Origin: Bacteroidales bacterium
GTDB lineage: Bacteria > Bacteroidota > Bacteroidia > Bacteroidales > Lentimicrobiaceae
Length of the DNA: 64,000 bases
Direction of reading: 5' to 3'
NCBI GenBank assembly: GCA_016705005.1
Contig: JADIZB010000001.1
Location: 496,001-560,000 of the forward strand
Below the pieces are notes generated by a model. It was given only the letters and a program-made list of their open reading frames with translations. It was not told where the DNA came from and made no database searches. Below, piece by piece: positions 42,486-51,900 of the stretch; within the stretch, counting starts at the first letter, position 1, and every line of letters begins with the position of its first letter. Made by a program: the position numbers and the translations under genes.

Positions 42486-44447
42486 ATGATAAAAATCTTC
42501 CCCGCCCTGATCCTTGCCATTTTTATCCAGAAATATTCCTGCTCGCAAAATCCCGTTGCTGACAGCCTTGAAAAAGCCATCAGATCAGGAGCGGCTAAAG
42601 ACACCAACCTTGTAAATGCCCTGAACCGCCTCTCAATAAATTATTGGTACAAAGACACCGAAAAAGCTTATACGCTAACCCGCAGGGCATTAAAGGAGGC
42701 CGAACGAATTGATTTCAGTCGGGGCCGGGCAGTCTCAAACAACCTGCTTGGAGTGGTTTTCGACATCAAATCAGAATTCGACAGTGCCCTGTATTATTAT
42801 CAGCAGTCGGTAAAATTCAGCAAGGAAACCGGATACCTGAAGATTCTGGCCAGCGCTTACAATAACATTGGGATGGTACATAAGAACCGCGGCAATTTCA
42901 GTCCGGCCATCAAAGCTTATTACGATGCACTCCGCATTTTTGAAAAACAAAAGGATCAAAAGGGAATCGGGAATGCCTACAATAACCTGGGTCTGGTATA
43001 TTCCGACATGAAGCAAAACCAGCTGGCACTTGATCTACATATGAAATCGCTGAAGATCAGAGAAAAGACAGGTGATAAATATGGAATCGGGGCATCCCTC
43101 ACCAACCTTGGACTTGTATATTCTCAGCTGAATGATCAGGAAAAGGCCATGGAATGCTATCTGAAATCACTCAGAATCAAGGAAGAACTGGGTGACAAAT
43201 ATGGGCTGGGAATTCTTCTGAATAACCTGGCCCTCATTTACATGGATAAGAAAGAATACCGCAAAGCCATTGATATGTACAGGCGTTCGGCAATATATCA
43301 TCGTGAAGTCGAAGATCATAACGGCCTGATCTTTACCTTTATCAATACAGGAGCCGCCTATACCAGAACAGGTGACTACAAGAAGGCCGAACTGGAAATT
43401 GATTCGGCAAAACAAATTGCACTGGAAATCAAATCGTTACTTAGGCTGGCAAAGGTTTATTCAGCTTATGCCAGCTTATACTATAGTTCGGGTAAATATT
43501 ACAAGGCGAGTCAGGCATACCGGATGCTGGATTCGCTCAAGGATTCCATTTATTCTGAAAACATGAGCCGTAACACTGCAGAAATGCGTGAGTTGTACGA
43601 CACAGAGAAAAAAGAAGGTGAAATCAAACTGCTTCAAAAAGAAAACCTGATAAAGAATCTGGAAATTGCTCAGCAGAGAAACCGCTTCAGAAACCAATTG
43701 ATGGTCGGGGCTATATTTCTGATGTTGGTATTTTCAGGAGTTATTCTGTGGTACATAAGATCAAAATACCGGTTAAAAGTTCAGGCTGAGCAGGAAAAAA
43801 GACAATTACAGAAAGAGGGGTATGCAGCAGTAGTAAACGCTGAAGAGGGTGAAAGAAAGCGCATTGCCATGGAACTTCATGATGGTCTGGGGCAGTTACT
43901 TTCCGCAGCCAGACTGAATGTTTCAGTTCTGGAGGATGTGGCTCAGGAACAAGACAAAGAGGCAATAGGGAACGCTGAATCACTGATAGATCAGGCAATC
44001 ACCGACCTGAGAAACATATCGCATAATCTGATGCCTTCGGCATTGATAAGGTTGGGACTGGTGGCAGCACTAAACGATATGTCAGCCAAGATTAATTCGG
44101 GCAGGCATGTGAAAGTTGAAGTGCAAATCTCCGGTATTGATGGTCGTTTACCGGAAGATTTCGAAATAGCATTATACCGGGTAGTTCAGGAAGCAGTAAA
44201 CAATATTCTCAGACATGCAAATGCTACCATTATCAATATCAGCCTCAGTAAGATCGATGAAACCCTTAACCTTGAAATATCCGATAATGGCAAAGGGATG
44301 CCCGAAAATGCAGAGAAGTACAGCAAAGGCATCGGATGGAATGACATCCGAAGCCGGGTTTCACTGTTCAATGGAAATATGATACTATACTCCGATCCGG
44401 GTGCAGGAACCCGTATCAACATAAACTTCAGTAAGCCAAACCTATGA
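42486..44447 (+). CDS. TPR-repeat sensor histidine kinase (HisKA_3 type)
   Basis: The protein has a signal or membrane anchor (KIFPALILAIFIQKYSCSQ), then about seven TPR repeats of about 40 residues (residues 25-370, with A-Y-N-N-I/L-G repeated). A membrane helix follows (QLMVGAIFLMLVFSGVILWYI), then the HisKA_3 domain with AMELHDGLGQLLSAARLNV and an HATPase (ALYRVVQEAVNNILRHA). ATG 42486 is preferred; a longer frame from a TTG at 42447 adds non-conserved residues before the anchor. It overlaps its response regulator by four bases, forming a NarL-type two-component pair that may sense peptides or other proteins through the TPRs. Confidence 0.93.
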   Translation: MIKIFPALILAIFIQKYSCSQNPVADSLEKAIRSGAAKDTNLVNALNRLSINYWYKDTEKAYTLTRRALKEAERIDFSRGRAVSNNLLGVVFDIKSEFDSALYYYQQSVKFSKETGYLKILASAYNNIGMVHKNRGNFSPAIKAYYDALRIFEKQKDQKGIGNAYNNLGLVYSDMKQNQLALDLHMKSLKIREKTGDKYGIGASLTNLGLVYSQLNDQEKAMECYLKSLRIKEELGDKYGLGILLNNLALIYMDKKEYRKAIDMYRRSAIYHREVEDHNGLIFTFINTGAAYTRTGDYKKAELEIDSAKQIALEIKSLLRLAKVYSAYASLYYSSGKYYKASQAYRMLDSLKDSIYSENMSRNTAEMRELYDTEKKEGEIKLLQKENLIKNLEIAQQRNRFRNQLMVGAIFLMLVFSGVILWYIRSKYRLKVQAEQEKRQLQKEGYAAVVNAEEGERKRIAMELHDGLGQLLSAARLNVSVLEDVAQEQDKEAIGNAESLIDQAITDLRNISHNLMPSALIRLGLVAALNDMSAKINSGRHVKVEVQISGIDGRLPEDFEIALYRVVQEAVNNILRHANATIINISLSKIDETLNLEISDNGKGMPENAEKYSKGIGWNDIRSRVSLFNGNMILYSDPGAGTRININFSKPNL

Positions 44448-45109
44448 GTGAACCAGAAAACAAGCCCATAAGCGTGCTTATCGCCGATGACCACCAGATG
44501 TTTATTGACGGACTTAAAGCATTGCTCAGAAGAGAGAAAAATATTCTTATTGCCGGGGAAGTCAGCAATGGTCTGGACGCTTTGGAATTTATTAAGAAAC
44601 AACAACCCGATCTTCTGATCACCGATATCAGCATGCCTGGCATGTCAGGCGTTGAACTTACCCGACAAGTCAAGCTGCATTATCCTGATATAAAAGTCCT
44701 GGTTTTATCAATGTATAATGACCGTGAGATTGTTAGTGAAATCCTTATGTCGGAAGCAGAAGGGTATATTCTTAAAAATACAGGAAGACAAGAGCTCATG
44801 AATGCCATTCATCGCATTGCCGATAACAGCACATACTACAGTAATGAGGTTCTGAGTATCATGATGACACGACTAAAGAAACAGAAAATCATTGAAAAAA
44901 ACACAGCATTGCTCACTGGTCGTGAGATTGAGATTGTAAAACTGATCATGGAAGAATATTCAAGTGAAGAGATTGCTGACAAACTCTTTATCAGCAAACG
45001 CACAGTAGACACACATAGAAAAAACATCATTCAGAAAACAAATACCCGCACCCTGGTTGGTCTGATTAAATTTGCCATTGTAAACAACCTGGTTGAATTC
45101 AATCCGTAG
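44444..45109 (+). CDS. NarL/FixJ-type response regulator 1
   Basis: The 221-residue protein has a receiver domain with acidic pocket ADDH and phosphorylated Asp61 (LLITDISMPGMSG), conserved Ser/Thr and Lys (LVLSMY, GYILKNT), and a LuxR-type helix-turn-helix (LTGREIEIVKLIMEEYSSEE, ISKRTVDTHRKNI). It is translationally coupled to the TPR kinase and is followed at 45190 by an HTH-only paralogue. Confidence 0.94.
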   Translation: MSEPENKPISVLIADDHQMFIDGLKALLRREKNILIAGEVSNGLDALEFIKKQQPDLLITDISMPGMSGVELTRQVKLHYPDIKVLVLSMYNDREIVSEILMSEAEGYILKNTGRQELMNAIHRIADNSTYYSNEVLSIMMTRLKKQKIIEKNTALLTGREIEIVKLIMEEYSSEEIADKLFISKRTVDTHRKNIIQKTNTRTLVGLIKFAIVNNLVEFNP

Positions 45110-45189
45110 TATTGCGTAGTGAAAATACCGAAAACTCTGTATCTCAGAAGGCTGAATATCATAGTAGTTTTGTGAAAAACAGTCTTCCA

Positions 45190-45471
45190 ATGGAGCAAAT
45201 CACCACAATCAGCAACATTACTACACGTGAGAAGCAGATACTGAGGCTGGTAGCCAGGGAATACAGTACGATTGAAATCTCAACTATATTACGCATCAGT
45301 GTCAGAACTGTTGAAACACACCGTAAAAATATTCTCAGGAAAATAAATTCCAGGTCACTTGCAGGACTAACCAAACATGCCATCAAACTTGGCCTGCTTG
45401 AGGAATATGTATACAGACCCGTTGTTGACACTAAAGCTCACGAAAGATCAAACAGGAAAAATCCGGAATAG
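45190..45471 (+). CDS. LuxR-type HTH-only DNA-binding protein
   Basis: The 93-residue protein is little more than a GerE/LuxR helix-turn-helix (TTREKQILRLVAREYSTIEI, SVRTVETHRKNILRKINSRS) with a short tail. It has no receiver domain. By eye about half of its HTH residues match the preceding response regulator, so it looks like a duplicate of that domain that lost the receiver. A longer frame begins at a TTG at 45112, but the ATG at 45190 places the HTH correctly. It could compete with or add to the response regulator on the same sites. Confidence 0.8.
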   Translation: MEQITTISNITTREKQILRLVAREYSTIEISTILRISVRTVETHRKNILRKINSRSLAGLTKHAIKLGLLEEYVYRPVVDTKAHERSNRKNPE

Positions 45472-45565
45472 CATACAGGGATTGAAATCTGAATCATTTC
45501 AAAACTATCACTCTGCTAAATTTTTATACCTAAAAGTACTTAGACAGATTACCGACTATTCGGGA

Positions 45566-45595
45566 TTGAAGTCTCTCTGGCAAACAATAATTTTG
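45566..45595 (+). promoter_or_regulatory. Promoter of the lipoprotein gene at 45650
   Basis: TTG at 45566-45568 and TAATTTTG at 45588-45595 are separated by exactly 19 bases, the best match in the window to the Bacteroidota TTG-N19-TAnnTTTG promoter. The gene starts 54 bases downstream. Confidence 0.6.
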
Positions 45596-45649
45596 TAAAG
45601 GATTCAGAATCTCTGAAACCATCTAACGCTAACCAATAAAACAAGTTCT

Positions 45650-46396
45650 ATGAAATCGAAATTTACCTCTTTTTTCCTGGCAATTGCAGTAGCTTCTTTC
45701 TTATTTTCCGGATGCGACAAAGAAGATGAGACCCCTGACAATAATAACAACAATTCTGTCAACACATTCTCATACGATGATGCCTTCGGTATACTCGTAG
45801 CCGTAAAAAGCGTCTCCTATACCACCGTGGGCGGATTTGAGATCCCGGTTGAAGTAAATTCAGGTTCAGCATTTTTCCCGACCGATGCAGGCGCCGAAAC
45901 TTTTACCGATGCCGGAACAGTTTCACTTGAAGGCAAAAACCTTAAAAAGCAATCGAACAACATTTATGTTTATGAAGATTATCTTAACCCTCTTACCCTT
46001 TCAGATATAACCTGGAATGTAACCGGGAATGGAAGCATTCCGGCCTTCAACAAGAGTGTCAGCCGTCCTTTGCCAACTTTCAGCGGCTATAGTGCGCTTC
46101 CAGGCAATATTAGTAAAGCAGCAGGAGTCAGTATTTCACTTGGATCAGCTGTTTATGCCGCTGACTCTGTAATTGTAATGATTACTAGTTCAAACGATGC
46201 CGTTCTGAAATCGGTAGCTGGCGGCACGGGCAGTGTAACATTCTCTTCATCTGAACTTTCAAAACTGGCCGCTAGCAATGCTGGATCAATATCAGTTAGC
46301 CCTTACAATTTAACAACCGAAACCATCAGCGGCAAGAAATACTATTTTGTCAATGAATCAAGCTATCTGAAGATGCTTGTTAATATAACCGAATAA
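45650..46396 (+). CDS. Surface lipoprotein of unknown function
   Basis: The 248-residue protein has a lipoprotein signal (FFLAIAVASFLFSGCDKED), then an acidic linker rich in D and N (TPDNNNNNS) which can act as a surface-export signal in Bacteroidota. The rest is beta-rich and poor in Cys (DDAFGILVAVKSVSYTTVGGF, SVSRPLPTFSGYSALPG). I recognise no family. It has its own promoter and terminator and so is a single-gene unit between the response regulator genes and a large sensor kinase. Confidence 0.75.
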   Translation: MKSKFTSFFLAIAVASFLFSGCDKEDETPDNNNNNSVNTFSYDDAFGILVAVKSVSYTTVGGFEIPVEVNSGSAFFPTDAGAETFTDAGTVSLEGKNLKKQSNNIYVYEDYLNPLTLSDITWNVTGNGSIPAFNKSVSRPLPTFSGYSALPGNISKAAGVSISLGSAVYAADSVIVMITSSNDAVLKSVAGGTGSVTFSSSELSKLAASNAGSISVSPYNLTTETISGKKYYFVNESSYLKMLVNITE

Positions 46397-46420
46397 CTTC
46401 CCTCAGTGTGTTTTTATCTT

Positions 46421-46452
46421 AAAAAGGCACCCGCATACCGGGTGCCTTTTTT
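46421..46452 (+). terminator. Intrinsic terminator after the lipoprotein gene
   Basis: AAAAAGGCACCCG (46421-46433) pairs with CGGGTGCCTTTTT (46439-46451) around a five-base loop, with the T-run within the right arm. Confidence 0.92.
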
Positions 46453-46628
46453 CAGTATCCGGGCTTCCGGAACTGAACCCGCTCAATATCATTTTAATTT
46501 GTCGACCGGCATATAAGCGGGTTCAGATGTATTGCAAAACTTTATCCCGGGATGAATAGCCATCTATGCAAATGTTTTTGATTAATTCATGATTTACTAT
46601 ATTTACCAGCGCTCAATTCACGAAGAAA

Positions 46629-49600
46629 TTGAAGACCAACTGGCCGATAAAATTCAACATCTTTTGTTTTCACCGGAAATGTTTTCTTCTGGTGCTCCTC
46701 TTTTCAACCTTATTGTTGAATAATGGTTTTGGTCAAAGACCATTGCAGAAAGAGCATCTTTTTATTACTGCCTACGGACCTGAAGAAGGGCTTCGGCAAA
46801 GTATGGTCAGCCAGGTTATTCAGGATCGGGATGGGTTGATCTGGATGACTACCGGTGATGGCCTTCATTGTTTCGATGGCAATGAATTTAAGGTTTTCCG
46901 AATGCCTTTCAAGAATATTTATAAACACGCTGACAACCTCATGCGAGATATGGCCTGTCTTAATACAGGCAGACTGACCATTTCATCGAACTCTTCAATT
47001 CTGGATTTTAATACAACAAAAGGAGAATTTGATATTATTTACCGTAAAGAGGGAAGTTTCCCTGAACTTCTGAAAACAAGGGAGGCCGAAAAACCATTGG
47101 CCTGGCTTCCCGATCAGAAACTTTGTCTTGTTGACAAAGGAAAACTCATTCCCCTGAAACTTTCATTTTCAAACAACAGTATACCCCCTCCCGGCTTTAT
47201 TGCCCACACTTCTGTCAGATATGGCAGTAAAGAATTATTACTGGCAGGTAATCAGGGATTTATTTCTGTCAGGCTGGACAAAAGCGATATGAATAAAATC
47301 TTACAGGCGGATTGGATACCTGTGAAAAATTGTCAGGATATTTCCGAAGACAGGTCGGGCCGGGTTTTTATCCTGACCGGGGGTAAGATAAAACAGTATC
47401 TCGGAAGCGGAAAAGTAAGAGATTTCTATGATACCCGCATTGCAGAAGATTTGCATATGTTTATCGACAGCAGAGACAACATTTGGCTTTCGGAGAAGAG
47501 CAATGACAGATTTTTCAGATTATCTGACGGGATCATGAAGGAAATCAGCTTTCTGATGTTAAGCGGAAAGCATATTGATTCTATCACCCCAAACATAAGA
47601 TGCAGCTATGAAGACAACCACGGTAACCTTTGGTTTGGCACAGACGGGAATGGCGTTCTCCGGTATTCCCCTGACCAGATTCACTTCGAAAGGGCTTCCA
47701 TTGGGTTCACACGATGTATGACATGGTATAACAATTCTCTATGGGCAGGAACCTATAACAATGGCCTCTGGAAACTCTCCCCGGATTTGTCTAAGAGTGA
47801 ACGTATTTTACCTGAAAAGTTTCACAATGAGATGTATTTTCTGGATTTACAGAATGACAGGGCCGGTCGGCTTTGGGTGGCTTCACGCAAGGGAATTTTT
47901 GTGCTTGGCTCTTCGGGGGAAATTGTTTTCAATTATGATTACAATTGCAGTAACGCTAAATTTTTGAATATAAGCTTCGATTCCATTTTAGTCTTGTGTG
48001 ATAACCAGCTCATAAAATTCCACCTCCGGCCAAAAATATCTTTTATTAACTCTGAAGTTTTCGTTCAGATTTCAGCTTTCATTTCAACAAAAGATTCTTA
48101 TTGGCTCGGTACTCCATTTGGGTTATACAGGGGGCCAAAAGAAACTGAATTCGATAAATATAAGCTTTTTAACCCGGCTAATCATTTGATGTACAATCAG
48201 GTATATAGTCTTTTACATTTCCGGGGCAATATCTGGGCGGGTACCGGAAATGGGATAGAGATTTACACTATGGCAGGTGAACCAATCCCTCAGAATGCAG
48301 CTATCCGGGAACTTCAGAACGACATTATCTACTCGATGATCCCTGATAACATGGGAAGTGTATGGTTCACATGTAATCAGGGAATCGGATGTATTTTGCC
48401 GGATAATGATCATGTAGTTTACTTCAATGCCGGTAACAACCTTCAGTCGCTTGAGTTTAATTACAATGCATCCTGCCGGTCTCCTGATGGTAAGATTTAC
48501 TTCGGAGGAATCCATGGTATCAATGGTTTTGAACCCTCCCGGTTCAGGAAGGATAAAGATTCGCCTGAGGTCAGAATGATTGAATTGTTCGTTGGTGATA
48601 CCTCTTTTACAAAAGGGATTCCGCCCCGTTTTACAGGAATCAGATTGAATCGCAAAGCGCCACACATCAGTGGAAAAGTTTATTGTACTGATGTTACCGA
48701 TGCCGGCACACAGCTTTATTCGTTCTTACTTGAAGGTTATCAGCAGAAATGGAGCAAACCTTCCACATTCCCTGATTTCAGCTACCGTGATCTGCCTCCG
48801 GGTGAATACCGTCTGTTGGCCAAAAGCGCTGATGTATGGCATAACTGGAGCGAACCAGTTGTTCTCTTATCTGTTTCGCTCAAACCACCATACTGGAAAA
48901 CAGGTTGGTTCCTGTTTATTACCATTTCAATCATTACGACAATTACAGCACTCATTGTTAAAAAAATCAATGCAGTTCGTTTCGGACATAAGATCAGAGA
49001 ACTTGAACAGCAGCATGCCATCGAGAAGGAGCGTCTGAGGATCTCCAAAGATATGCATGATGAAGTGGGTGCCAGCCTGACAAGGATTTCCATTCTGGGT
49101 GAATTGGCTAAAAAACAGACTGATCAGCCCGTTAAGTTGCAGGAAGCCATTTCAAAGATTTCAGAAATAGCAGGTAATGTGGTTGATGAAATGAGCGAGA
49201 TTATCTGGGCAATGAACCCGAAAAATGATCACCTTGACAGCTTTGCAGCTTACATTCGCCAATATTCTTCCACTTACCTGGAGCCGACAGAAATAAAGGT
49301 GATATTTGATTTCCCTGACCATGTTACTGCAATTCCCATGTCTTCAGAAATACGCAGGAACCTGTTTCTTACCATTAAAGAGGCTTTGCACAATATCGTC
49401 AAGCATTCAGGGGCAGGAACCGTTAACATGACCATGCTGTCAGATAAATCAGTTCTGAAAGTCTCGATTTCCGACAATGGCAAAGGATTTGATCTAACAA
49501 GAGCGAAAGGTTCGGGAAATGGTCTTCACAATATGCAACGCAGGGTTGAAGAGAGTGGAGGCAAATATCAGATTATCACGGAGCCGGGAAAAGGGACTGC

Positions 49601-49646
49601 CATAGAAATCACAATTGCCCTTGAAATAAATCATACTAAAGGGTGA
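46629..49646 (+). CDS. Two-component sensor histidine kinase with periplasmic propeller
   Basis: The 1005-residue protein has a short cytoplasmic tail and anchor (FLLVLLFSTLLLNNGFGQ), then a beta-propeller of Reg_prop repeats over residues 30-640 (EGLRQSMVSQVIQDRDGLIWM, YEDNHGNLWFGTDGNGVLRY). A Y_Y_Y domain lies near 660-750, with a membrane helix at about 765 (GWFLFITISIITTITALIV). The cytoplasmic part is a HisKA_3 domain with SKDMHDEVGASLTRISIL and an HATPase (FLTIKEALHNIVKHS). The start is a TTG at 46629, since no ATG lies before the anchor in this frame. Propeller sensors of this type often sense glycans or peptides, but the ligand here is unknown. Confidence 0.92.
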   Translation: MKTNWPIKFNIFCFHRKCFLLVLLFSTLLLNNGFGQRPLQKEHLFITAYGPEEGLRQSMVSQVIQDRDGLIWMTTGDGLHCFDGNEFKVFRMPFKNIYKHADNLMRDMACLNTGRLTISSNSSILDFNTTKGEFDIIYRKEGSFPELLKTREAEKPLAWLPDQKLCLVDKGKLIPLKLSFSNNSIPPPGFIAHTSVRYGSKELLLAGNQGFISVRLDKSDMNKILQADWIPVKNCQDISEDRSGRVFILTGGKIKQYLGSGKVRDFYDTRIAEDLHMFIDSRDNIWLSEKSNDRFFRLSDGIMKEISFLMLSGKHIDSITPNIRCSYEDNHGNLWFGTDGNGVLRYSPDQIHFERASIGFTRCMTWYNNSLWAGTYNNGLWKLSPDLSKSERILPEKFHNEMYFLDLQNDRAGRLWVASRKGIFVLGSSGEIVFNYDYNCSNAKFLNISFDSILVLCDNQLIKFHLRPKISFINSEVFVQISAFISTKDSYWLGTPFGLYRGPKETEFDKYKLFNPANHLMYNQVYSLLHFRGNIWAGTGNGIEIYTMAGEPIPQNAAIRELQNDIIYSMIPDNMGSVWFTCNQGIGCILPDNDHVVYFNAGNNLQSLEFNYNASCRSPDGKIYFGGIHGINGFEPSRFRKDKDSPEVRMIELFVGDTSFTKGIPPRFTGIRLNRKAPHISGKVYCTDVTDAGTQLYSFLLEGYQQKWSKPSTFPDFSYRDLPPGEYRLLAKSADVWHNWSEPVVLLSVSLKPPYWKTGWFLFITISIITTITALIVKKINAVRFGHKIRELEQQHAIEKERLRISKDMHDEVGASLTRISILGELAKKQTDQPVKLQEAISKISEIAGNVVDEMSEIIWAMNPKNDHLDSFAAYIRQYSSTYLEPTEIKVIFDFPDHVTAIPMSSEIRRNLFLTIKEALHNIVKHSGAGTVNMTMLSDKSVLKVSISDNGKGFDLTRAKGSGNGLHNMQRRVEESGGKYQIITEPGKGTAIEITIALEINHTKG

Positions 49647-49698
49647 TACCGGAATGACTTTTATAAATATACCTTTGGAAGATAAAGTGAGGGGAATA

Positions 49699-50331
49699 AT
49701 GTCGGAATCTATAAAAATAATGATTGTTGAGGACGATCAGGCAGTGCGCGAAGGTTTGCGCACACTTATCAACGGATCTGATGGTTTTAACTGCCCTGTT
49801 GCCTGTGCCTCAGCTGAAGAAGCGCTTGAACAGATACAGGTTCATGAACCACAGGTTGTACTCATGGATATAAATCTGCCCGGGATGAATGGAATTGAGT
49901 GCGTAGTGTGCATTAAAAACACCTGGCCCGAAATTCAGGTGATGATGTTAACGGTTTTCGACAATACGGATGAAATTTTTAAATCGCTTACAGCCGGTGC
50001 AACCGGTTATCTTTTGAAGAAAACACCGCCTGCCAGGTTACTCGAAGCCATTACAGAATTGCACAACGGAGGTTCGCCCATGAGCGGCGAGATAGCCAGA
50101 AAAGTGGTTCAGACTTTCTCCAGGCCTGTCAACCATAAAATTCCCGATACAATCCTCACACCCAGAGAAGAAGAAATACTGTCCTATCTTTCAAAAGGAT
50201 TTCTATACAAGGAAATCGCTGCAGAACTTTTTATCAGTATCGAAACAGTCAGAACACACATCCGGAAAATTTATCAGAAACTCCAGGTCCGCACCCGCAC
50301 CGAAGCCCTGCTGATGTGTATGAAGCATTAA
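49699..50331 (+). CDS. NarL/FixJ-type response regulator 2
   Basis: The 210-residue protein carries a receiver domain with EDD pocket and Asp57 (VVLMDINLPGMNG) and a LuxR-type HTH (LTPREEEILSYLSKGFLYKEI, ISIETVRTHIRKI). ATG 49699 is preferred because a GAGGGG Shine-Dalgarno-like stretch lies just before it; the frame is open to an ATG at 49654. It follows the propeller kinase by 52 bases and is its likely partner. Confidence 0.93.
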   Translation: MSESIKIMIVEDDQAVREGLRTLINGSDGFNCPVACASAEEALEQIQVHEPQVVLMDINLPGMNGIECVVCIKNTWPEIQVMMLTVFDNTDEIFKSLTAGATGYLLKKTPPARLLEAITELHNGGSPMSGEIARKVVQTFSRPVNHKIPDTILTPREEEILSYLSKGFLYKEIAAELFISIETVRTHIRKIYQKLQVRTRTEALLMCMKH

Positions 50332-50562
50332 GTGAACTTCAACCTTATCCGCAGCTTTACACTTGTGCGGATTTCCATCAATAATTTTCCCAAATACTCA
50401 AGCGTTGCCTGGTTGGTTTCTGTCCTTCTCTATCAGCAGGTTTGATTACTACATTCCTTTTTATTCTGTATTGCAGCTAAATATCACATCAAAGGGTGAT
50501 TGACACAGGTTTCCTGCAAACCGACATTTGCAATATGAGAACTAACCTTTAAACCAATCTCT

Positions 50563-51615
50563 ATGAAAAGATTTTTACTCATTGTTTCCGCCGTTTCTGT
50601 GATGTTTATCAATCAAACCTCTGCACAGATAACGATCACCACAGACGATCTGCCCACAATAGGATTACAGGTTATCAGGGCTGTTGATAATACCACTCAG
50701 ATCATACCCGGTAACCCGGGTCTGAATCAGGTCTGGGATTTTACCAATCTGACACCTTCAACCTATGATACCACACTATATCTGCCTCCTCAGGGACAAC
50801 CCAATCATCAGAACTATCCGGAAGCGGAGGTGGCCATACGTCATAAGAATGGGAATCTCCAACCATACTGGGATTATGAATATGCCAGATATGACGGTCA
50901 GGGCATGCGGTATGTGGGCGACGAGGATATGTTAACAATTTTTGGTGCCTACACCATGGCCATTCACATCACCTGCAATCCAAATCCGCTTAGCCTGCAA
51001 CTGCCGTTTACCTATGGAGATAGCTTCACACAATCATCGACCTATGAATGGCACATGGCAACCCGCAATGAAGGAGTACTTATGGACTCTATAAAACAAA
51101 TCAGCCGTATGACCATTACAACAACTGGTGATGCAAGTGGTATAATGTCAACACCCTATGGCTCTTTCCAGGTTCTCAGGGTGAAAAACGATATCGTATC
51201 GGAGGATTCTGTTTATAACTGGTCGTCTGATGGATGGGTTTTTAACAGCTTTGACATCAACAACTATTCAAATTACAGGTGGTACACCAACGACTTTTAC
51301 GAAGTTGGATTATACCAGTTTGAAGAAGGTAAAGGGAATAGTATGACTTTCTTCAAATCCGAAACCGTAGTGGGTATTCAGACCAATACAATAAGCAGGC
51401 AGGCAAAAATCTACCCGAATCCGGCTCATAACCTGGTTTACATTGACATTGAAACAATTCCTGACCGTATTGAAATCCTGGATTTAACGGGAAGGGTAAA
51501 ACAGATATCAGGGCCGGCAACCACCGTTGATATTTCTTCTCTTGCCCCGGGCATGTATCTGCTCAGGGTCTGTGCAAAAGACGAAATATTGAGCAGTATG
51601 CTCGTTAAGCAATAA
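50563..51615 (+). CDS. Secreted protein with T9SS C-terminal sorting domain
   Basis: The 350-residue protein has a signal peptide (RFLLIVSAVSVMFINQTSAQ) and a mostly beta region without a family I can name. The last 70 residues are a type A sorting domain: KIYPNPAHNLVYIDIE, VKQISGPATTVDISSLAPG and MYLLRVCAKDEILSSMLVKQ. This domain sends proteins through the Bacteroidota type IX secretion system to the cell surface. The tyrosine-rich start of the mature protein (ATYDTTLYLPPQGQPNHQNY-like stretch near residue 65-85) could be an adhesin or carbohydrate-binding surface. Confidence 0.85.
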   Translation: MKRFLLIVSAVSVMFINQTSAQITITTDDLPTIGLQVIRAVDNTTQIIPGNPGLNQVWDFTNLTPSTYDTTLYLPPQGQPNHQNYPEAEVAIRHKNGNLQPYWDYEYARYDGQGMRYVGDEDMLTIFGAYTMAIHITCNPNPLSLQLPFTYGDSFTQSSTYEWHMATRNEGVLMDSIKQISRMTITTTGDASGIMSTPYGSFQVLRVKNDIVSEDSVYNWSSDGWVFNSFDINNYSNYRWYTNDFYEVGLYQFEEGKGNSMTFFKSETVVGIQTNTISRQAKIYPNPAHNLVYIDIETIPDRIEILDLTGRVKQISGPATTVDISSLAPGMYLLRVCAKDEILSSMLVKQ

Positions 51616-51900
51616 ATACTCACTCCTGGTTATCCTTTTCAGGTCTTCTGCATTTCGTCGGGGATAAGCCAAATAAATATCTGATCTACTGACTTCTAAT
51701 TAGTTACAAAGAAAAGTTCAACCAAAACTGATTGCTTTGTTTATAGAAAGTCAGGCAGGATTTAGTTTATGATTGTCGTTCATACAATAAATAGCAAGCC
51801 GATACCAAGTCCAAAATAAAAATCAGATATACGAATATCTTGCCGGGAAATGGATGTTGAATCAGGAAATTCCTGGTTCAACACCATTTTTTTTGCGTAA

